Source: EsbW-18 sp033811555 (GTDB lineage: Bacteria; Patescibacteriota; Minisyncoccia; Phycocordibacterales; EsbW-18). From it: DNA of 39,859 nt. The position numbers and the translations under genes are program-made. The stretch covers positions 1 to 39,859 of the forward strand of contig JAPXOG010000003.1 in the NCBI GenBank assembly GCA_033811555.1. The letters run 5' to 3'. The notes below the pieces were generated by a model. The model worked only from the letters and a program-made list of their open reading frames with translations. It was not told the origin of the DNA and made no database searches. Positions 17,667 to 26,332 of this stretch are shown here, piece by piece (within the stretch, counting starts at the first letter, position 1; each line of letters begins with the position of its first letter).

Positions 17667-17737
17667 TTACACACAATTTTATCCTTATTTCCCCAAAGAG
17701 CAAATGTATTTAATTAATCCTAAAAAATCATGAGCAC

Positions 17738-18997
17738 TTATCGCTTAAGTAGTGAAACTAGTTCTTGGTATGAAAGCATTTTTGCGTCATTCTCTGTTCG
17801 TAGTTTTACTTCAAATAAATCTGTGCCTACATTCTTTGAGCTTATTACAATCCGTACTGGAATACCGATCAAATCTGAATCTGCAAATTTTTCTCCTGCA
17901 TGAAGATTACGATCATCATATAAAATGTCAAAACCTTCAGATTCCAGTTTAATAACAAGCTCTTCCACTCGACGCGAGACGTCCGATTCTCCTTCTTTTT
18001 CCAAAGAGACGATATGCGCGTCAAAAGGAGCTACTGTTGCTGGCCATGAAAGTCCTTTTTCATCTCCGTACACTTCCGCAATAACCCCCATAACACGTGT
18101 CGGTCCAAATCCATAGCTTCCCATTATAACTGGATGTTGTTCTCCTTTTTCATCGCGAAACAAAAGACCTAATCCTTCTGAAAACCGAGTACCAAGCGAA
18201 AAAATATTTCCTGTTTCAACTGCGGTTTTCTTTACTAACGTATCTCGCGAAAGTCCTAGATCTGCAAGAACTTCGTCATTGAGCACTTCTTTATTTACTG
18301 CAATTCTTTTTTCTTCATCTACAAAAATAATATCTTCACCTGTATCGCATAAAGTTTGAAATTCGTGTGAATATTTAGAAAACACTCCCCCTGATGCAAA
18401 AGTCAGATAAGTTCGGTCACCAAGACCTATGCGTGTAAAAATTTTCATATACGCTTCCTGTACAAGTTCATAAAATGCGTCCTGCTCTTCACGAGTTTTA
18501 CAGAAAGAGTATAGATCTTTCATCAAAAACTCTCGTCCACGAAGAACTCCGCTTTTTGCTCGAGCTTCGTTCCGAAATTTCGTTTGAATTTGGTAAGCAT
18601 ATTTCGGTAAATCTTTATAAGATGATATGTGATCTCTCATAATGTTAGTAAGCGCCTCTTCATGAGTGAATCCAAGCCCCAATTCTCCACCTCCTTTTAA
18701 CTGTGTTCTAAACCAAATTTCGTCTGCTTCACCAGCCCAACGATCTGTGCGCTTCCACAAATCTGGATTTTGTAAAACAGAAAGATAAACCTCCTGTCCT
18801 CCGATAGCATTCATTTCTTCTCGAATAATTTTATTTATTTTTTCAATAACACGGAAACCGAGTGGCAACAAAGAATAAACCCCTGCCACTTCCTTATGAA
18901 CAAAACCAGCTCGTATCAGTAAGCGCGCATTTTTCGCAACCTCGTCAGACGGCGATTCCTTTCGTGTTTTTGTAAACAACTGTGATTGTAAAAGCAT
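17738..18997 (-). CDS. proS: Proline--tRNA ligase, short form without editing insert
   Basis: Charges tRNA-Pro. 419 aa versus ~570 in E. coli: between motif 2 (TKFRNEARAKSGVLRGREFLMKD, written here only in part as RNEARAKSGVLRGREFLMKD) and motif 3 (MGSYGFGPTRVMG) the ~180-residue INS editing domain is reduced to a short linker. The C-terminal anticodon-binding domain is present (FDAHIVSLEKEG ... DILYDDRN). Prokaryote-type architecture. Misactivated alanine would need another clearing route, such as a free-standing editing protein elsewhere. Confidence 0.95.
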   Translation of the reverse strand: MLLQSQLFTKTRKESPSDEVAKNARLLIRAGFVHKEVAGVYSLLPLGFRVIEKINKIIREEMNAIGGQEVYLSVLQNPDLWKRTDRWAGEADEIWFRTQLKGGGELGLGFTHEEALTNIMRDHISSYKDLPKYAYQIQTKFRNEARAKSGVLRGREFLMKDLYSFCKTREEQDAFYELVQEAYMKIFTRIGLGDRTYLTFASGGVFSKYSHEFQTLCDTGEDIIFVDEEKRIAVNKEVLNDEVLADLGLSRDTLVKKTAVETGNIFSLGTRFSEGLGLLFRDEKGEQHPVIMGSYGFGPTRVMGVIAEVYGDEKGLSWPATVAPFDAHIVSLEKEGESDVSRRVEELVIKLESEGFDILYDDRNLHAGEKFADSDLIGIPVRIVISSKNVGTDLFEVKLRTENDAKMLSYQELVSLLKR

Positions 18998-19039
18998 ACT
19001 GTTACATTATACGGTTAACGCCCAACACCCACAACTTGT

Positions 19040-20146
19040 CTAAAACAATCTAACTAAATCATTAACAGTAACTATAATCATCAAAAGTATTAGCAAAGCA
19101 AACCCAATAATGTTGAGAGTGTTAGCAACTATCGGTTTAATAGGAGAACGTTTAATCATTTCTATGAAAACGAATAGTATACGTCCTCCATCAAGCGCCG
19201 GAAATGGAATCAGATTAATAACAGCGAGATTTAGAGAAAGTATTGCAGCAAATGAAAGGAGAGCAGAAAATCCTTCGGATACCGCGTCTCCTGTAAGACC
19301 TGCTATACCAACCGGTCCTGCTATTTGAGAGAAATCCGCGCGGCCTGTCACAGTACGTACTAAAAATCCCCATAATCCTACTGATACGTTACGTAAAGCA
19401 TTCAGAGTCATGCTTCCGCCTTCAACAACAGATCGCCACAAAGGAAGTTTTACAGTTGCTGTGGTATCAAGTACAACACCTATAACTGCACGCTCTTTAC
19501 CATCTATCTCACGCACCTCTGGGATTACTGAAAGAATCTCCTTTGTGCCTCTACGATTAACCTCTACCTCCAAAATTTCTTTCGGACGTTCTGAAATAAA
19601 TGACATCACTTCTTCAATCGTTGGTTGTGTAACACAAGTGTCTGTAATATCACATATACGCAAAAATGAATCTCCTGCAACAAATCCAGAAAGTGCAGCT
19701 GGTGAGTTGTTTTCAACGTGAAGCGCTATAACTGAAGGAGTATCTACGACACCTGGTGTGGTCTCATCAACTGAAACCTGTAATCCAACAGAAAGACCGA
19801 TAGATGTAAGTATCCACGCAAGCAAAACATTAAATAATACACCCGCTGACAGAACCCAAATTTTCTGCCACCATTTACGAGAATCTAAAGTATAAGAAAA
19901 ATCCTCCGATGAAAGCGTTCCTGTATCTTCATCCTCTTTAAACAGTTTTACAAAACCACCGAATGGTATCAAGTTAATTGAATACGTTGTCTCGCTTCTT
20001 TTTGGTTTTCTTGAATACAAGCGAGGAGGAAATCCAATACCAAACTCTGTTACTCGCACACCAACAGAGCGAGCAGCCAAAAAATGCCCTAGTTCATGAA
20101 CAAACACGAGAACGGCCAGAACTACAATGAAAAGTGCGACTGTCAT
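19040..20146 (-). CDS. rseP: RseP-family site-2 protease (intramembrane zinc protease)
   Basis: Cleaves membrane-spanning substrates inside the bilayer. 368 aa: first helix with HExxH (FVHELGHFLAARSVGV), a PDZ domain at roughly residues 140-215 (VIALHVENNSPAALSGFVAGDSFL), and the second active-site helix NLIPFPALDGGRILF supplying the third zinc ligand (LDGG). Lies 3 bp downstream of frr on the same strand, a common bacterial neighbourhood for rseP. Confidence 0.95.
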   Translation of the reverse strand: MTVALFIVVLAVLVFVHELGHFLAARSVGVRVTEFGIGFPPRLYSRKPKRSETTYSINLIPFGGFVKLFKEDEDTGTLSSEDFSYTLDSRKWWQKIWVLSAGVLFNVLLAWILTSIGLSVGLQVSVDETTPGVVDTPSVIALHVENNSPAALSGFVAGDSFLRICDITDTCVTQPTIEEVMSFISERPKEILEVEVNRRGTKEILSVIPEVREIDGKERAVIGVVLDTTATVKLPLWRSVVEGGSMTLNALRNVSVGLWGFLVRTVTGRADFSQIAGPVGIAGLTGDAVSEGFSALLSFAAILSLNLAVINLIPFPALDGGRILFVFIEMIKRSPIKPIVANTLNIIGFALLILLMIIVTVNDLVRLF

Positions 20147-20149
20147 GTA

Positions 20150-20701
20150 TTATCCAAGAATATCTGTTTCTTTTTTCTTTGCCAATGTTTCAAGTTGCTC
20201 GTTTCCCTCTTTAATATACTTTTCCATTTCATCTTTATAGCGAAATTTATCATCCTCACTCATCTCTCCTGCTTTTTCTCGCGCCTGAATATCACCCCAC
20301 ACCTCTTCTCGAATTCCACGAATAGAAATACGAGCCTCCTCAAGTTTCTTCCTAACGATTTTTACATACCGTTCACGGCTCTCAGTAGTCATCTCTGGAA
20401 ATGAGACTCGAATACCTTTTCCGTCAGATCCTACTGATACCCCCAAATTCGCCTCTTGAATTGCTTTTTCGATAGATCCTGAAACGCTCACGTCCCATGG
20501 GGTAATTCGCAAGGTACGTGCATCCTCTACTCCAATATTTGCAAGCTGATGTATCGGCATCGTACTTCCGTAAGCAGATACTCGAACTCCATCCAACAAA
20601 GCCACACTGGCACGGCCAGTATGAATAGCTGAAAGCTCTTTGACTAGCCACTCCTGTATTTCTTTCACCTTTGTTTTTAGATTTAAAAAATTATATGCCA
20701 T
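20150..20701 (-). CDS. frr: Ribosome recycling factor
   Basis: Splits the post-termination ribosome together with EF-G. 183 aa, the family length, with the signature stretches LSAIHTGRASVALLDGVRV, ANIGVEDARTLRITPWD and EARISIRGIREEVW. Precedes rseP by 3 bp. Nine bp separate it from the alkyltransferase upstream, so it is probably in one transcript with that gene and the nuclease. Confidence 0.97.
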   Translation of the reverse strand: MAYNFLNLKTKVKEIQEWLVKELSAIHTGRASVALLDGVRVSAYGSTMPIHQLANIGVEDARTLRITPWDVSVSGSIEKAIQEANLGVSVGSDGKGIRVSFPEMTTESRERYVKIVRKKLEEARISIRGIREEVWGDIQAREKAGEMSEDDKFRYKDEMEKYIKEGNEQLETLAKKKETDILG

Positions 20702-20710
20702 ACAAAATAA

Positions 20711-21019
20711 TTATAACACGACTCCTTCTTTTTTCAGTATCGAACGTTTTTTCATGGAACCACCAAACGCGTATCCTCCCAAACTCCCATCAGCTCGAAC
20801 CACACGATGACAAGGTACTCTAGTATCTAGATTCTTGTTCAAAGCGTTTCCAACCGCTCGAGCAGCCTTGGGATTGCCAACACACCTTGCCACTTCCCCA
20901 TATGACATAGTGGCTCCTTTCGGAATACGGGCGACAACCGAATATACTTTTTGTGCAAACTCAGATTGTGCACCTTTAAAATAGGGTTTCTTTAATACTT
21001 TCTTTTTTGTTCTTTTCAT
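20711..21019 (-). CDS. ogt: Methylated-DNA--protein-cysteine methyltransferase, C-terminal domain only
   Basis: Direct reversal repair of O6-alkylguanine. From ATG 21019 the protein is 102 aa (MKRTKKKVLKKPYFKGAQSE...). It has the DNA-binding helix SYGEVARCVGNPKAARAVGNAL and the active-site PCHR (TRVPCHRVV) followed by GGYAFGG. The N-terminal RNase-H-like half of Ogt/Ada-C is absent. The length is that of alkyltransferase-like (ATL) proteins, yet those carry Trp in place of the acceptor Cys, which is kept here. Earlier in-frame starts give unrelated residues. Overlaps the end of the nuclease gene by 44 bp. Gene symbol by family. Confidence 0.85.
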   Translation of the reverse strand: MKRTKKKVLKKPYFKGAQSEFAQKVYSVVARIPKGATMSYGEVARCVGNPKAARAVGNALNKNLDTRVPCHRVVRADGSLGGYAFGGSMKKRSILKKEGVVL

Positions 21020-21791
21020 GAACCATCGTAATATGTTTCTTAAAAGCATTCCCCGCAGATTCTCTGTAAGCACAAAATTCACAAGGACCGCCTCCAAATC
21101 CAGAACCAGAAGGAGGAATTTCATCTGACATTAGAGTTTTTTTCATTTTATATATTGTGGGTTCAATCCATGAATCATCGCCTATATAAGGAATGAGCTC
21201 TACATCAAATTCAAGTTTTGCATCAAACGCTTTAAGATCTGATTTTCCATTCACATACACGAAGTAAGCAGTCGTAGACACTTGAAAACCATTACGTCTA
21301 AACAGCCACTGATAAATCTCAACTTGACGTTTATAAGAATCATATAAATCATCGTGTGTTTTTGGACCCTCTTTTTTAGAAGTTGCTTTATAGTCTGCAA
21401 TAATCAGCTCCCCACTTGATTTTCTCCATACATCATCCACTCCACCACGTAAAATTAAATTAGTTTCTTCATGGAGTGTTGATATACCTCTTCTTAAAGC
21501 ATCTCGCCATTCGTTCATACGCGGATCATCAAACGGAATCGCATCTATTCCATATTTTTCCAAAAACGGATGTTGCGAACCTTCTGCGCGATGTGCATCA
21601 AACTCACGTTTGAGAAGCTCATCTACTGCATTATTAAGAGTAAACGGAGGTCCCGACACGCGCTTAACTCCTAGTCGAACGTCTAGATAAAAACAACGGG
21701 GGCATTCTACAAATAGATCTATTTTGCTCCGCGAAATTTTAAACGGCTCTTTTGATTCAGGATCAAAAATTTTTTGTCGATATCCAGCCAT
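20976..21791 (-). CDS. PD-(D/E)XK nuclease, RecB/Cas4-like, with possible Fe-S cysteines
   Basis: 271 aa. Nuclease core: RGGVDDVWRKSSGELIIADYKA (D ... DYK) followed by the RQVEIYQWLF helix with the Q-x-x-x-Y pattern of RecB-type nucleases. Cysteines sit at both ends: CPRC near residue 30 and CEFC near residue 240, the spacing seen in Cas4/AddB-like nucleases that hold an iron-sulfur cluster. No cas genes or CRISPR array are in the window, so this is more likely a repair or processing nuclease. Same transcript as ogt and frr. Confidence 0.82.
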   Translation of the reverse strand: MAGYRQKIFDPESKEPFKISRSKIDLFVECPRCFYLDVRLGVKRVSGPPFTLNNAVDELLKREFDAHRAEGSQHPFLEKYGIDAIPFDDPRMNEWRDALRRGISTLHEETNLILRGGVDDVWRKSSGELIIADYKATSKKEGPKTHDDLYDSYKRQVEIYQWLFRRNGFQVSTTAYFVYVNGKSDLKAFDAKLEFDVELIPYIGDDSWIEPTIYKMKKTLMSDEIPPSGSGFGGGPCEFCAYRESAGNAFKKHITMVHEKNKKESIKETLF

Positions 21792-21852
21792 GACCTACAG
21801 TGTAACACAACAACCCCCCTTCAGACGGAGCAAAGTGGGTATTGAGCACTTC

Positions 21853-21884
21853 AGAAGTTTAACTTCCTTAGAAGTTAAACTTCT
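21853..21884. repeat. Perfect 14-bp inverted repeat made of two near-palindromes
   Basis: Arms AGAAGTTTAACTTC (21853-21866) and GAAGTTAAACTTCT (21871-21884) with loop CTTA. Each arm is itself nearly palindromic (GAAGTT-n-AACTTC), so the site can also be read as two operator-like palindromes 17-18 bp apart. Lies downstream of mgtC and upstream of the nuclease gene. No T-run follows on the minus strand, which argues against a simple terminator. Confidence 0.6.
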
Positions 21885-21896
21885 AAGTTCTTTATC

Positions 21897-22367
21897 TTAG
21901 CTTCCTTTTATAGAATCATTCTTATTAAAAACTTTTAGCTCAAAAGACCAAAGCAGAGTAAAAATTACAAGCGTTAAAATAGCAGCAACAATCGCAAGAG
22001 AATATAACTCAAACGCAACTGCTACACCCATACCTGCAGATACCCACATACCAGCAGCTGTTGTCAAACCAGTAAGTTCTTCACCTCGCATAATGATTGA
22101 TCCTGCTCCCAAAAACCCAATACCAGTAACTACTCCAGCCACAACCCTCATAACGTCAGCATCCGATACTGTCACACCAGGATAAGAAATAACTCCTATA
22201 GCAATAAGAGCAAACAGACACGAGCCCATAGATACAAGTCCATATGTACGTAAACCAGCATTTTTCCCAGCTCGCGTGCGTTCTGCGCCTATAGATACCC
22301 CTAACAGCAAAGAAATTAACAACTGAAAAAAATGAGCCTCGTTCAACATTGAAAAAATATATTCCAT
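21897..22367 (-). CDS. MgtC/SapB-family membrane protein
   Basis: 156 aa with four to five membrane helices. Family landmarks: LLLGVSIGAERTRAGKNAGLRTYGLVSMG near residue 20 (given here in family terms: G-A-E-R and the A-G-L-R-T segment), GFLGAGSIIMRGEELTGLTTAA (the G-A-G-x-I region), and WVSAGMGVAVAFE. Characterised MgtC proteins affect magnesium stress and membrane ATP synthase, but the exact role of short SapB-type members is open. Confidence 0.9.
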   Translation of the reverse strand: MEYIFSMLNEAHFFQLLISLLLGVSIGAERTRAGKNAGLRTYGLVSMGSCLFALIAIGVISYPGVTVSDADVMRVVAGVVTGIGFLGAGSIIMRGEELTGLTTAAGMWVSAGMGVAVAFELYSLAIVAAILTLVIFTLLWSFELKVFNKNDSIKGS

Positions 22368-22377
22368 AGAAGTTTTA

Positions 22378-23205
22378 TTATATACACAAACGATGTGCCT
22401 CTTGTAAAACTTTATCTACTTTTGACCCTGTAACACCAGCATTTTCTAGTACATTAGGATCTTCTGTTACGTCTTTACACAATACATAACCTCGTTGATA
22501 CATGCTCTCTCTTTCTTTTTGAGTTAACGTGGTAAGACACGACAAAGGGTGTAACTTAGTTTCTTCTATCAAATTTTGCAGATTTCCTTCATTCGGATAC
22601 CCCCAACCTATTAATCGCATGCCCGTACATTTTCCATACTTAATTGCGTTTTCAGTAAACTTTGTATTCGTTACAAGCCATGACGAGCACGTACCTCCTG
22701 TCGGACAAAGACCATCGTAATGATTGTCCCGTAGGTCAATCATTCGTGCATAAACATACATAGCTACCTTAACATCAGTTTTAAAACCTTGTGCATTATG
22801 AAATTTTGCTTCAACCAAAATAAGTTCTCGTTCTTTGCGCGCAACTATATCAACTTCGTGAGATATGCACCTACCTTGGAGTGTCGTTCCTACAGTGGTG
22901 TTGTAACCCTTTAAACGAAACATTTCACCTAGCAATTGTTCAAACGGGTATCCTGAAGGTCCTAAGTCCAAAACGGCTCGTCGTAATGAATATCGTGCTG
23001 CGACAGGGGCTCGCGACATCTTACGCAACAAACGAAGAGCATAACGATAAATGTTTGTCGTAGTCATGCCCTCAGTAACCTTTTTTTCTATGAGAGATAC
23101 TATATCGTGCGCTTCCGAGTCAGAGGCCCCCGCTCGTAATAATGACTCGTATAGTTTACGTGGCTCAAAGGGCTCACTCTCTCCATCTAGTTTTGTAATT
23201 AGCAT
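22378..23205 (-). CDS. ATP-cone / restriction-endonuclease-like fusion protein
   Basis: About 275 aa from ATG 23205 (a GTG at 23223 overlaps the mnmA stop and is less likely). Residues 1-~85 form an ATP-cone-like domain: ITKLDGESEPFEPRKLYESL, then SRAPVAARYSLRRAV. Next is a PD-(D/E)XK core: GYPFEQLLGEMFRLKGY, then HEVDIVARKERELILVEAKF (D ... E-A-K). Residues ~245 on resemble a helical DNA-binding segment (VLENAGVTGSKVDKVL). Nucleotide control of a nuclease is an inference from domain order. It starts right after mnmA on the same strand, so it is probably co-transcribed. Confidence 0.85.
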   Translation of the reverse strand: MLITKLDGESEPFEPRKLYESLLRAGASDSEAHDIVSLIEKKVTEGMTTTNIYRYALRLLRKMSRAPVAARYSLRRAVLDLGPSGYPFEQLLGEMFRLKGYNTTVGTTLQGRCISHEVDIVARKERELILVEAKFHNAQGFKTDVKVAMYVYARMIDLRDNHYDGLCPTGGTCSSWLVTNTKFTENAIKYGKCTGMRLIGWGYPNEGNLQNLIEETKLHPLSCLTTLTQKERESMYQRGYVLCKDVTEDPNVLENAGVTGSKVDKVLQEAHRLCI

Positions 23206-23222
23206 ACTAATATCGTAACACA

Positions 23223-24347
23223 CTATAAAATAGCGTTAATCACACCCCCACCAATTACCTCGTTTTCTTTATACAGTACAAGAGATTGCCCTAGGGCAAT
23301 TGATTTTTGAGGTTCATCGAAACGAACACACATCTCATCTGGATCATACTCACATGAAAACAGTTGTTGGCGATAACGAAAACGCGCTTCATATTTTCCT
23401 GTAATCGGAATAGTTCCCGAAATCCAATTACATTCTTGTAATTTCACTGAAGATACACTGAAGGTATGTGTAGTTTTTAATCGAGAAGATACTGTAATAG
23501 TATTGTGAACAACATCTTTATCTACAACATAAAACGGCCCATCTTCTGGAGTTTTTTTAGTAACTGTAAATCCATGCCTCTGTCCTAGAGTATATATATG
23601 AGCACCTTCGTGAGTACCTATTGTCTCTCCACTCTCAGACAGCACATCACCTGGTACAATAGTAATAAATTGTTTTAAAAAATCCTTTAAATTGAGATGC
23701 CCTAGAAAACATACCCCCTGACTATCTTTTTTACCTGCTACTGGCAAACCTAGTGAGTTAGCAATATCACGCACCTCACTCTTAGTAAGATCTCCTATTG
23801 GAAATAATACGTGTTGCAAAACATCTTGTTTAACTCTCCACAGAAAATAAGATTGATCTTTGTTTGGATCAATTCCTGCGTACATCTTTACTTTTAAAGC
23901 ATCATACTCATAGTTTGATATTTTATGTTTATTTTCTGATGACTGTTGTTTAGTTTTTGGTGCTTCTCGTTTAAGACGTGCATAATGCCCTGTAGCTATA
24001 AATTCGGCTCCTTCTTCTCGTGCCATAGAGAAAAACGCACCGAATTTTATTTTATCGTTACACATGACATCCGGATTTGGCGTTCGTCCTTCTGCATACT
24101 CCGAAATCATGTAATCAACTACTTCTTTTTTATAACGTTCTTCCAAATCAAAAGTACGAAAAGGGATACCGAGTTTGGCACACACAGACATTGCATCACG
24201 ACGTTCATTTCTCCAATCGCATTTCAAAAATGGAGGATGCCACGCCTTTATAAACACCCCTGTAACATCGTGTCCTTCTTTTTTAAGGATTGCCGCCGAA
24301 ACCGCACTATCAACTCCCCCTGATAATCCAACAAAAATCTTACTCAT
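23223..24347 (-). CDS. mnmA: tRNA-specific 2-thiouridylase MnmA
   Basis: Thiolates U34 of tRNA-Glu, -Gln and -Lys in an ATP-dependent step. 374 aa: PP-loop GLSGGVDSAVSAAIL at the N-terminus, the nucleophile Cys in PDVMCNDKIKFG, the second catalytic Cys in SQGVCFLG, and ATGHYARL between. The YFLWRVKQDVL and LGQRHGF segments are as expected. A lysine- and serine-rich insert (KTKQQSSENKHKISNYEY) follows the ATGHYARL region and is not seen in E. coli. tRNA-Glu in this window is read by CUC. Confidence 0.96.
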   Translation of the reverse strand: MSKIFVGLSGGVDSAVSAAILKKEGHDVTGVFIKAWHPPFLKCDWRNERRDAMSVCAKLGIPFRTFDLEERYKKEVVDYMISEYAEGRTPNPDVMCNDKIKFGAFFSMAREEGAEFIATGHYARLKREAPKTKQQSSENKHKISNYEYDALKVKMYAGIDPNKDQSYFLWRVKQDVLQHVLFPIGDLTKSEVRDIANSLGLPVAGKKDSQGVCFLGHLNLKDFLKQFITIVPGDVLSESGETIGTHEGAHIYTLGQRHGFTVTKKTPEDGPFYVVDKDVVHNTITVSSRLKTTHTFSVSSVKLQECNWISGTIPITGKYEARFRYRQQLFSCEYDPDEMCVRFDEPQKSIALGQSLVLYKENEVIGGGVINAIL

Positions 24348-24547
24348 ATATCTAGACTACCACAGCATCAAGTTTGTAAAGAAACAAAATATTACTCGAA
24401 TCTGAAAATAGGTACTTAATTTATACTCTCACAGCGTCTTATCATCCTAACCTCTTTATTGCAATAATCTAACTACACAACCTCGACTATCCAAGAATAA
24501 CTTATCTTCTTATAGAAAAATCGGTTAAAAAATGTATACTCTAATAC
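24348..24547. promoter_or_regulatory. Divergent intergenic region of mnmA and def
   Basis: 200 bp between divergent genes, so it must hold promoters for both. A TATACT box ~10 bp before the def ATG would give a leaderless or near-leaderless def mRNA. I do not see a convincing -35 element or any hairpin. Confidence 0.35.
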
Positions 24548-25060
24548 ATGGTTAAGATTGTTCAACAAAATAACCTCGTTCTACGTGAGAAGGCTAAATC
24601 TGTTTTAAAGAAAGATATAAAAACACCTTCTATATCTAAAATTCTTAACGACATGAAAAAAGCGCTTGAACTTGAAGAATTCGGCGTCGCTATTGCAGCT
24701 CCTCAAATAGGTGTCTCGTTACGAATTTTCATAATTTCAGGAAAGGTGCTTGGCAAAACACTCGGAGAAAAAGCACCTGATCGCGTTTTTATAAACCCTG
24801 AAATTATTAAGATTTCAAAGAAAAAAGAATGGATGGAAGAAGGGTGTCTTTCTGTGCGTTGGAAATACGGAGAAGTGCATCGCGCAACAAAAGCAACGGT
24901 ACGAGCGTTGGATGAACATGGAAAACCTTTCACACTTGGAGCTTCAGGGCTTATTGCTCAAATATTTCAACACGAAATCGACCACCTTGAAGGAACACTT
25001 TTTATAGATACTGCTCGGGATATACGTACTATTCCCGCACCTAACAATGTCGTTGGATAA
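24548..25060 (+). CDS. def: Peptide deformylase
   Basis: Removes the N-formyl group from nascent proteins. 170 aa with the three motifs: GVAIAAPQIGVSLR (motif 1 GxGxAAPQ-like, with Val-Ala in place of Gly-Leu), EGCLSVRW (metal Cys) and QHEIDHLEGTLF (HExxH with both His ligands). Overlaps fmt by 14 bp, the classic def-fmt pair, so formyl addition and removal are made together. Confidence 0.96.
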   Translation: MVKIVQQNNLVLREKAKSVLKKDIKTPSISKILNDMKKALELEEFGVAIAAPQIGVSLRIFIISGKVLGKTLGEKAPDRVFINPEIIKISKKKEWMEEGCLSVRWKYGEVHRATKATVRALDEHGKPFTLGASGLIAQIFQHEIDHLEGTLFIDTARDIRTIPAPNNVVG

Positions 25061-25913
25061 CATTCGCTTTATTTTTTTTGGCACGCCTGATATAGCGGTC
25101 ACCGCACTTGACGAACTATACGCACAGGATCTTTTACCTTGTGCGATAGTAACTGCTCCAGATGCTCCTCGTGGACGAGGTTTACAAATGTTCCCTTCGC
25201 CCGTTTCTATGTGGGCAGAAAAACACGCTTTACCAGTCCATAAGCCGACTTCCTTAAGAGATCCTTCATTTCTTGAAACAATGCGTGATTTACAACCTGA
25301 AGTGTATGTCGTCGTCGCATATGGAAAAATTCTTCCCAAGGAACTTCTTTCAATCCCAAAATTTGGGGCATTGAACATGCATCCCTCTCTACTACCGAAG
25401 CACCGCGGCCCTTCTCCAATTGAATCACAAATCCTCAAAGAACAAACAGCTGAAAATGTTGGCGTAACAATTATGCTACTTGATGAACTTATGGATCATG
25501 GACCCATCCTTGCGCAAGAATCAGTTGCTGACAGTGTTGTTTCTTGGCCAATTCCGGCTTCACAACTACGACCCAAATTGGCACAGGTAGGTGCTAAACT
25601 GCTTACACGCGTACTTCCAGAGTACTTACAAAATTCTATAACTCCTATTCCTCAAAACGATAAAGACGCAACCTTTTGCCATATTATAAAAAAAGAGGAT
25701 GCTCTAATTGATTTAGCAGACGATCCGTATACTAATTATCTAAAAATACTTGCGTATGATGTATGGCCCCGTGCCTTTTTTTACACAAACAAAGGGGAGC
25801 GTAAAATACGCGTCATAATTACTGGTGCCACATACAAAAACGACACACTTACCATTACACATATAATACCAGAAGGGAAAAGGGAAATGACGTATAAAGA
25901 ATTTCTAAATTGA
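25047..25913 (+). CDS. fmt: Methionyl-tRNA formyltransferase
   Basis: Formylates initiator Met-tRNA. 288 aa, slightly short of the ~315 typical. N-terminal Rossmann formyltransferase domain: IRFIFFGTPDIAVTAL, AYGKILPKELLS, then NMHPSLLPKHRGPSP with catalytic Asn and His and the folate-binding SLLPxxRG. The C-terminal OB-like domain starts near residue 205. The stop abuts the hpf stop with no bases between, so the two transcripts collide tail to tail. Confidence 0.95.
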   Translation: MSLDNIRFIFFGTPDIAVTALDELYAQDLLPCAIVTAPDAPRGRGLQMFPSPVSMWAEKHALPVHKPTSLRDPSFLETMRDLQPEVYVVVAYGKILPKELLSIPKFGALNMHPSLLPKHRGPSPIESQILKEQTAENVGVTIMLLDELMDHGPILAQESVADSVVSWPIPASQLRPKLAQVGAKLLTRVLPEYLQNSITPIPQNDKDATFCHIIKKEDALIDLADDPYTNYLKILAYDVWPRAFFYTNKGERKIRVIITGATYKNDTLTITHIIPEGKREMTYKEFLN

Positions 25914-26297
25914 TTATTCTTTCACGTCTTTATCAAATCCAAACCTGCGTATTAACTCCTTGAACAAACGAGCACCACGACGTGTATTTTTCGTTTTTTT
26001 ATCCTTGTGTTTTCTTACCTCATCAAGCAACTCATCTTTTGCAACATCTATTGCCGCATATAAATCTTCTTGTTGTGATACCGCGCGTATAAGATCTCCC
26101 TGAATCGTAAGATTCACTTCACATCTGAAAATATTTCCCGACTGATGACGATGCGTCGTCTGTCCTATTTCTACTTCTGCCTTCACCTGGTAAGACGGGT
26201 CAATAAACTTCTCCAAGCCCTTCATCTTGTCTTCAACGTAAGAACGTAATGCCGGTGTTAATCCCATGCCGGTCGTTTTTAAGGAGATGTTAATCAT
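25914..26297 (-). CDS. hpf: Ribosome hibernation promoting factor (short form)
   Basis: 127 aa. beta-alpha-beta-beta-beta-alpha S30AE fold: INISLKTTGMGLTPALRSYVEDKM, VKAEVEIGQTTHRHQSGNIF (given as segments of the strand region), then YAAIDVAKDELLDEVRKHKDKK with the basic patch that sits in the ribosomal A/P sites. The C-terminal dimerisation domain of long HPF is missing; a short Lys/Arg tail replaces it. Converges directly on fmt. Confidence 0.92.
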   Translation of the reverse strand: MINISLKTTGMGLTPALRSYVEDKMKGLEKFIDPSYQVKAEVEIGQTTHRHQSGNIFRCEVNLTIQGDLIRAVSQQEDLYAAIDVAKDELLDEVRKHKDKKTKNTRRGARLFKELIRRFGFDKDVKE

Positions 26298-26332
26298 ATG
26301 ACAAATGTGGTTAGGCGAATAATGTTTCTATA

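Noticed and set aside
20711..21124. 137-aa alkyltransferase with start at 21124
   Set aside because: The first 35 residues are apolar and unlike any MGMT part, and lie in antiphase within the nuclease gene.
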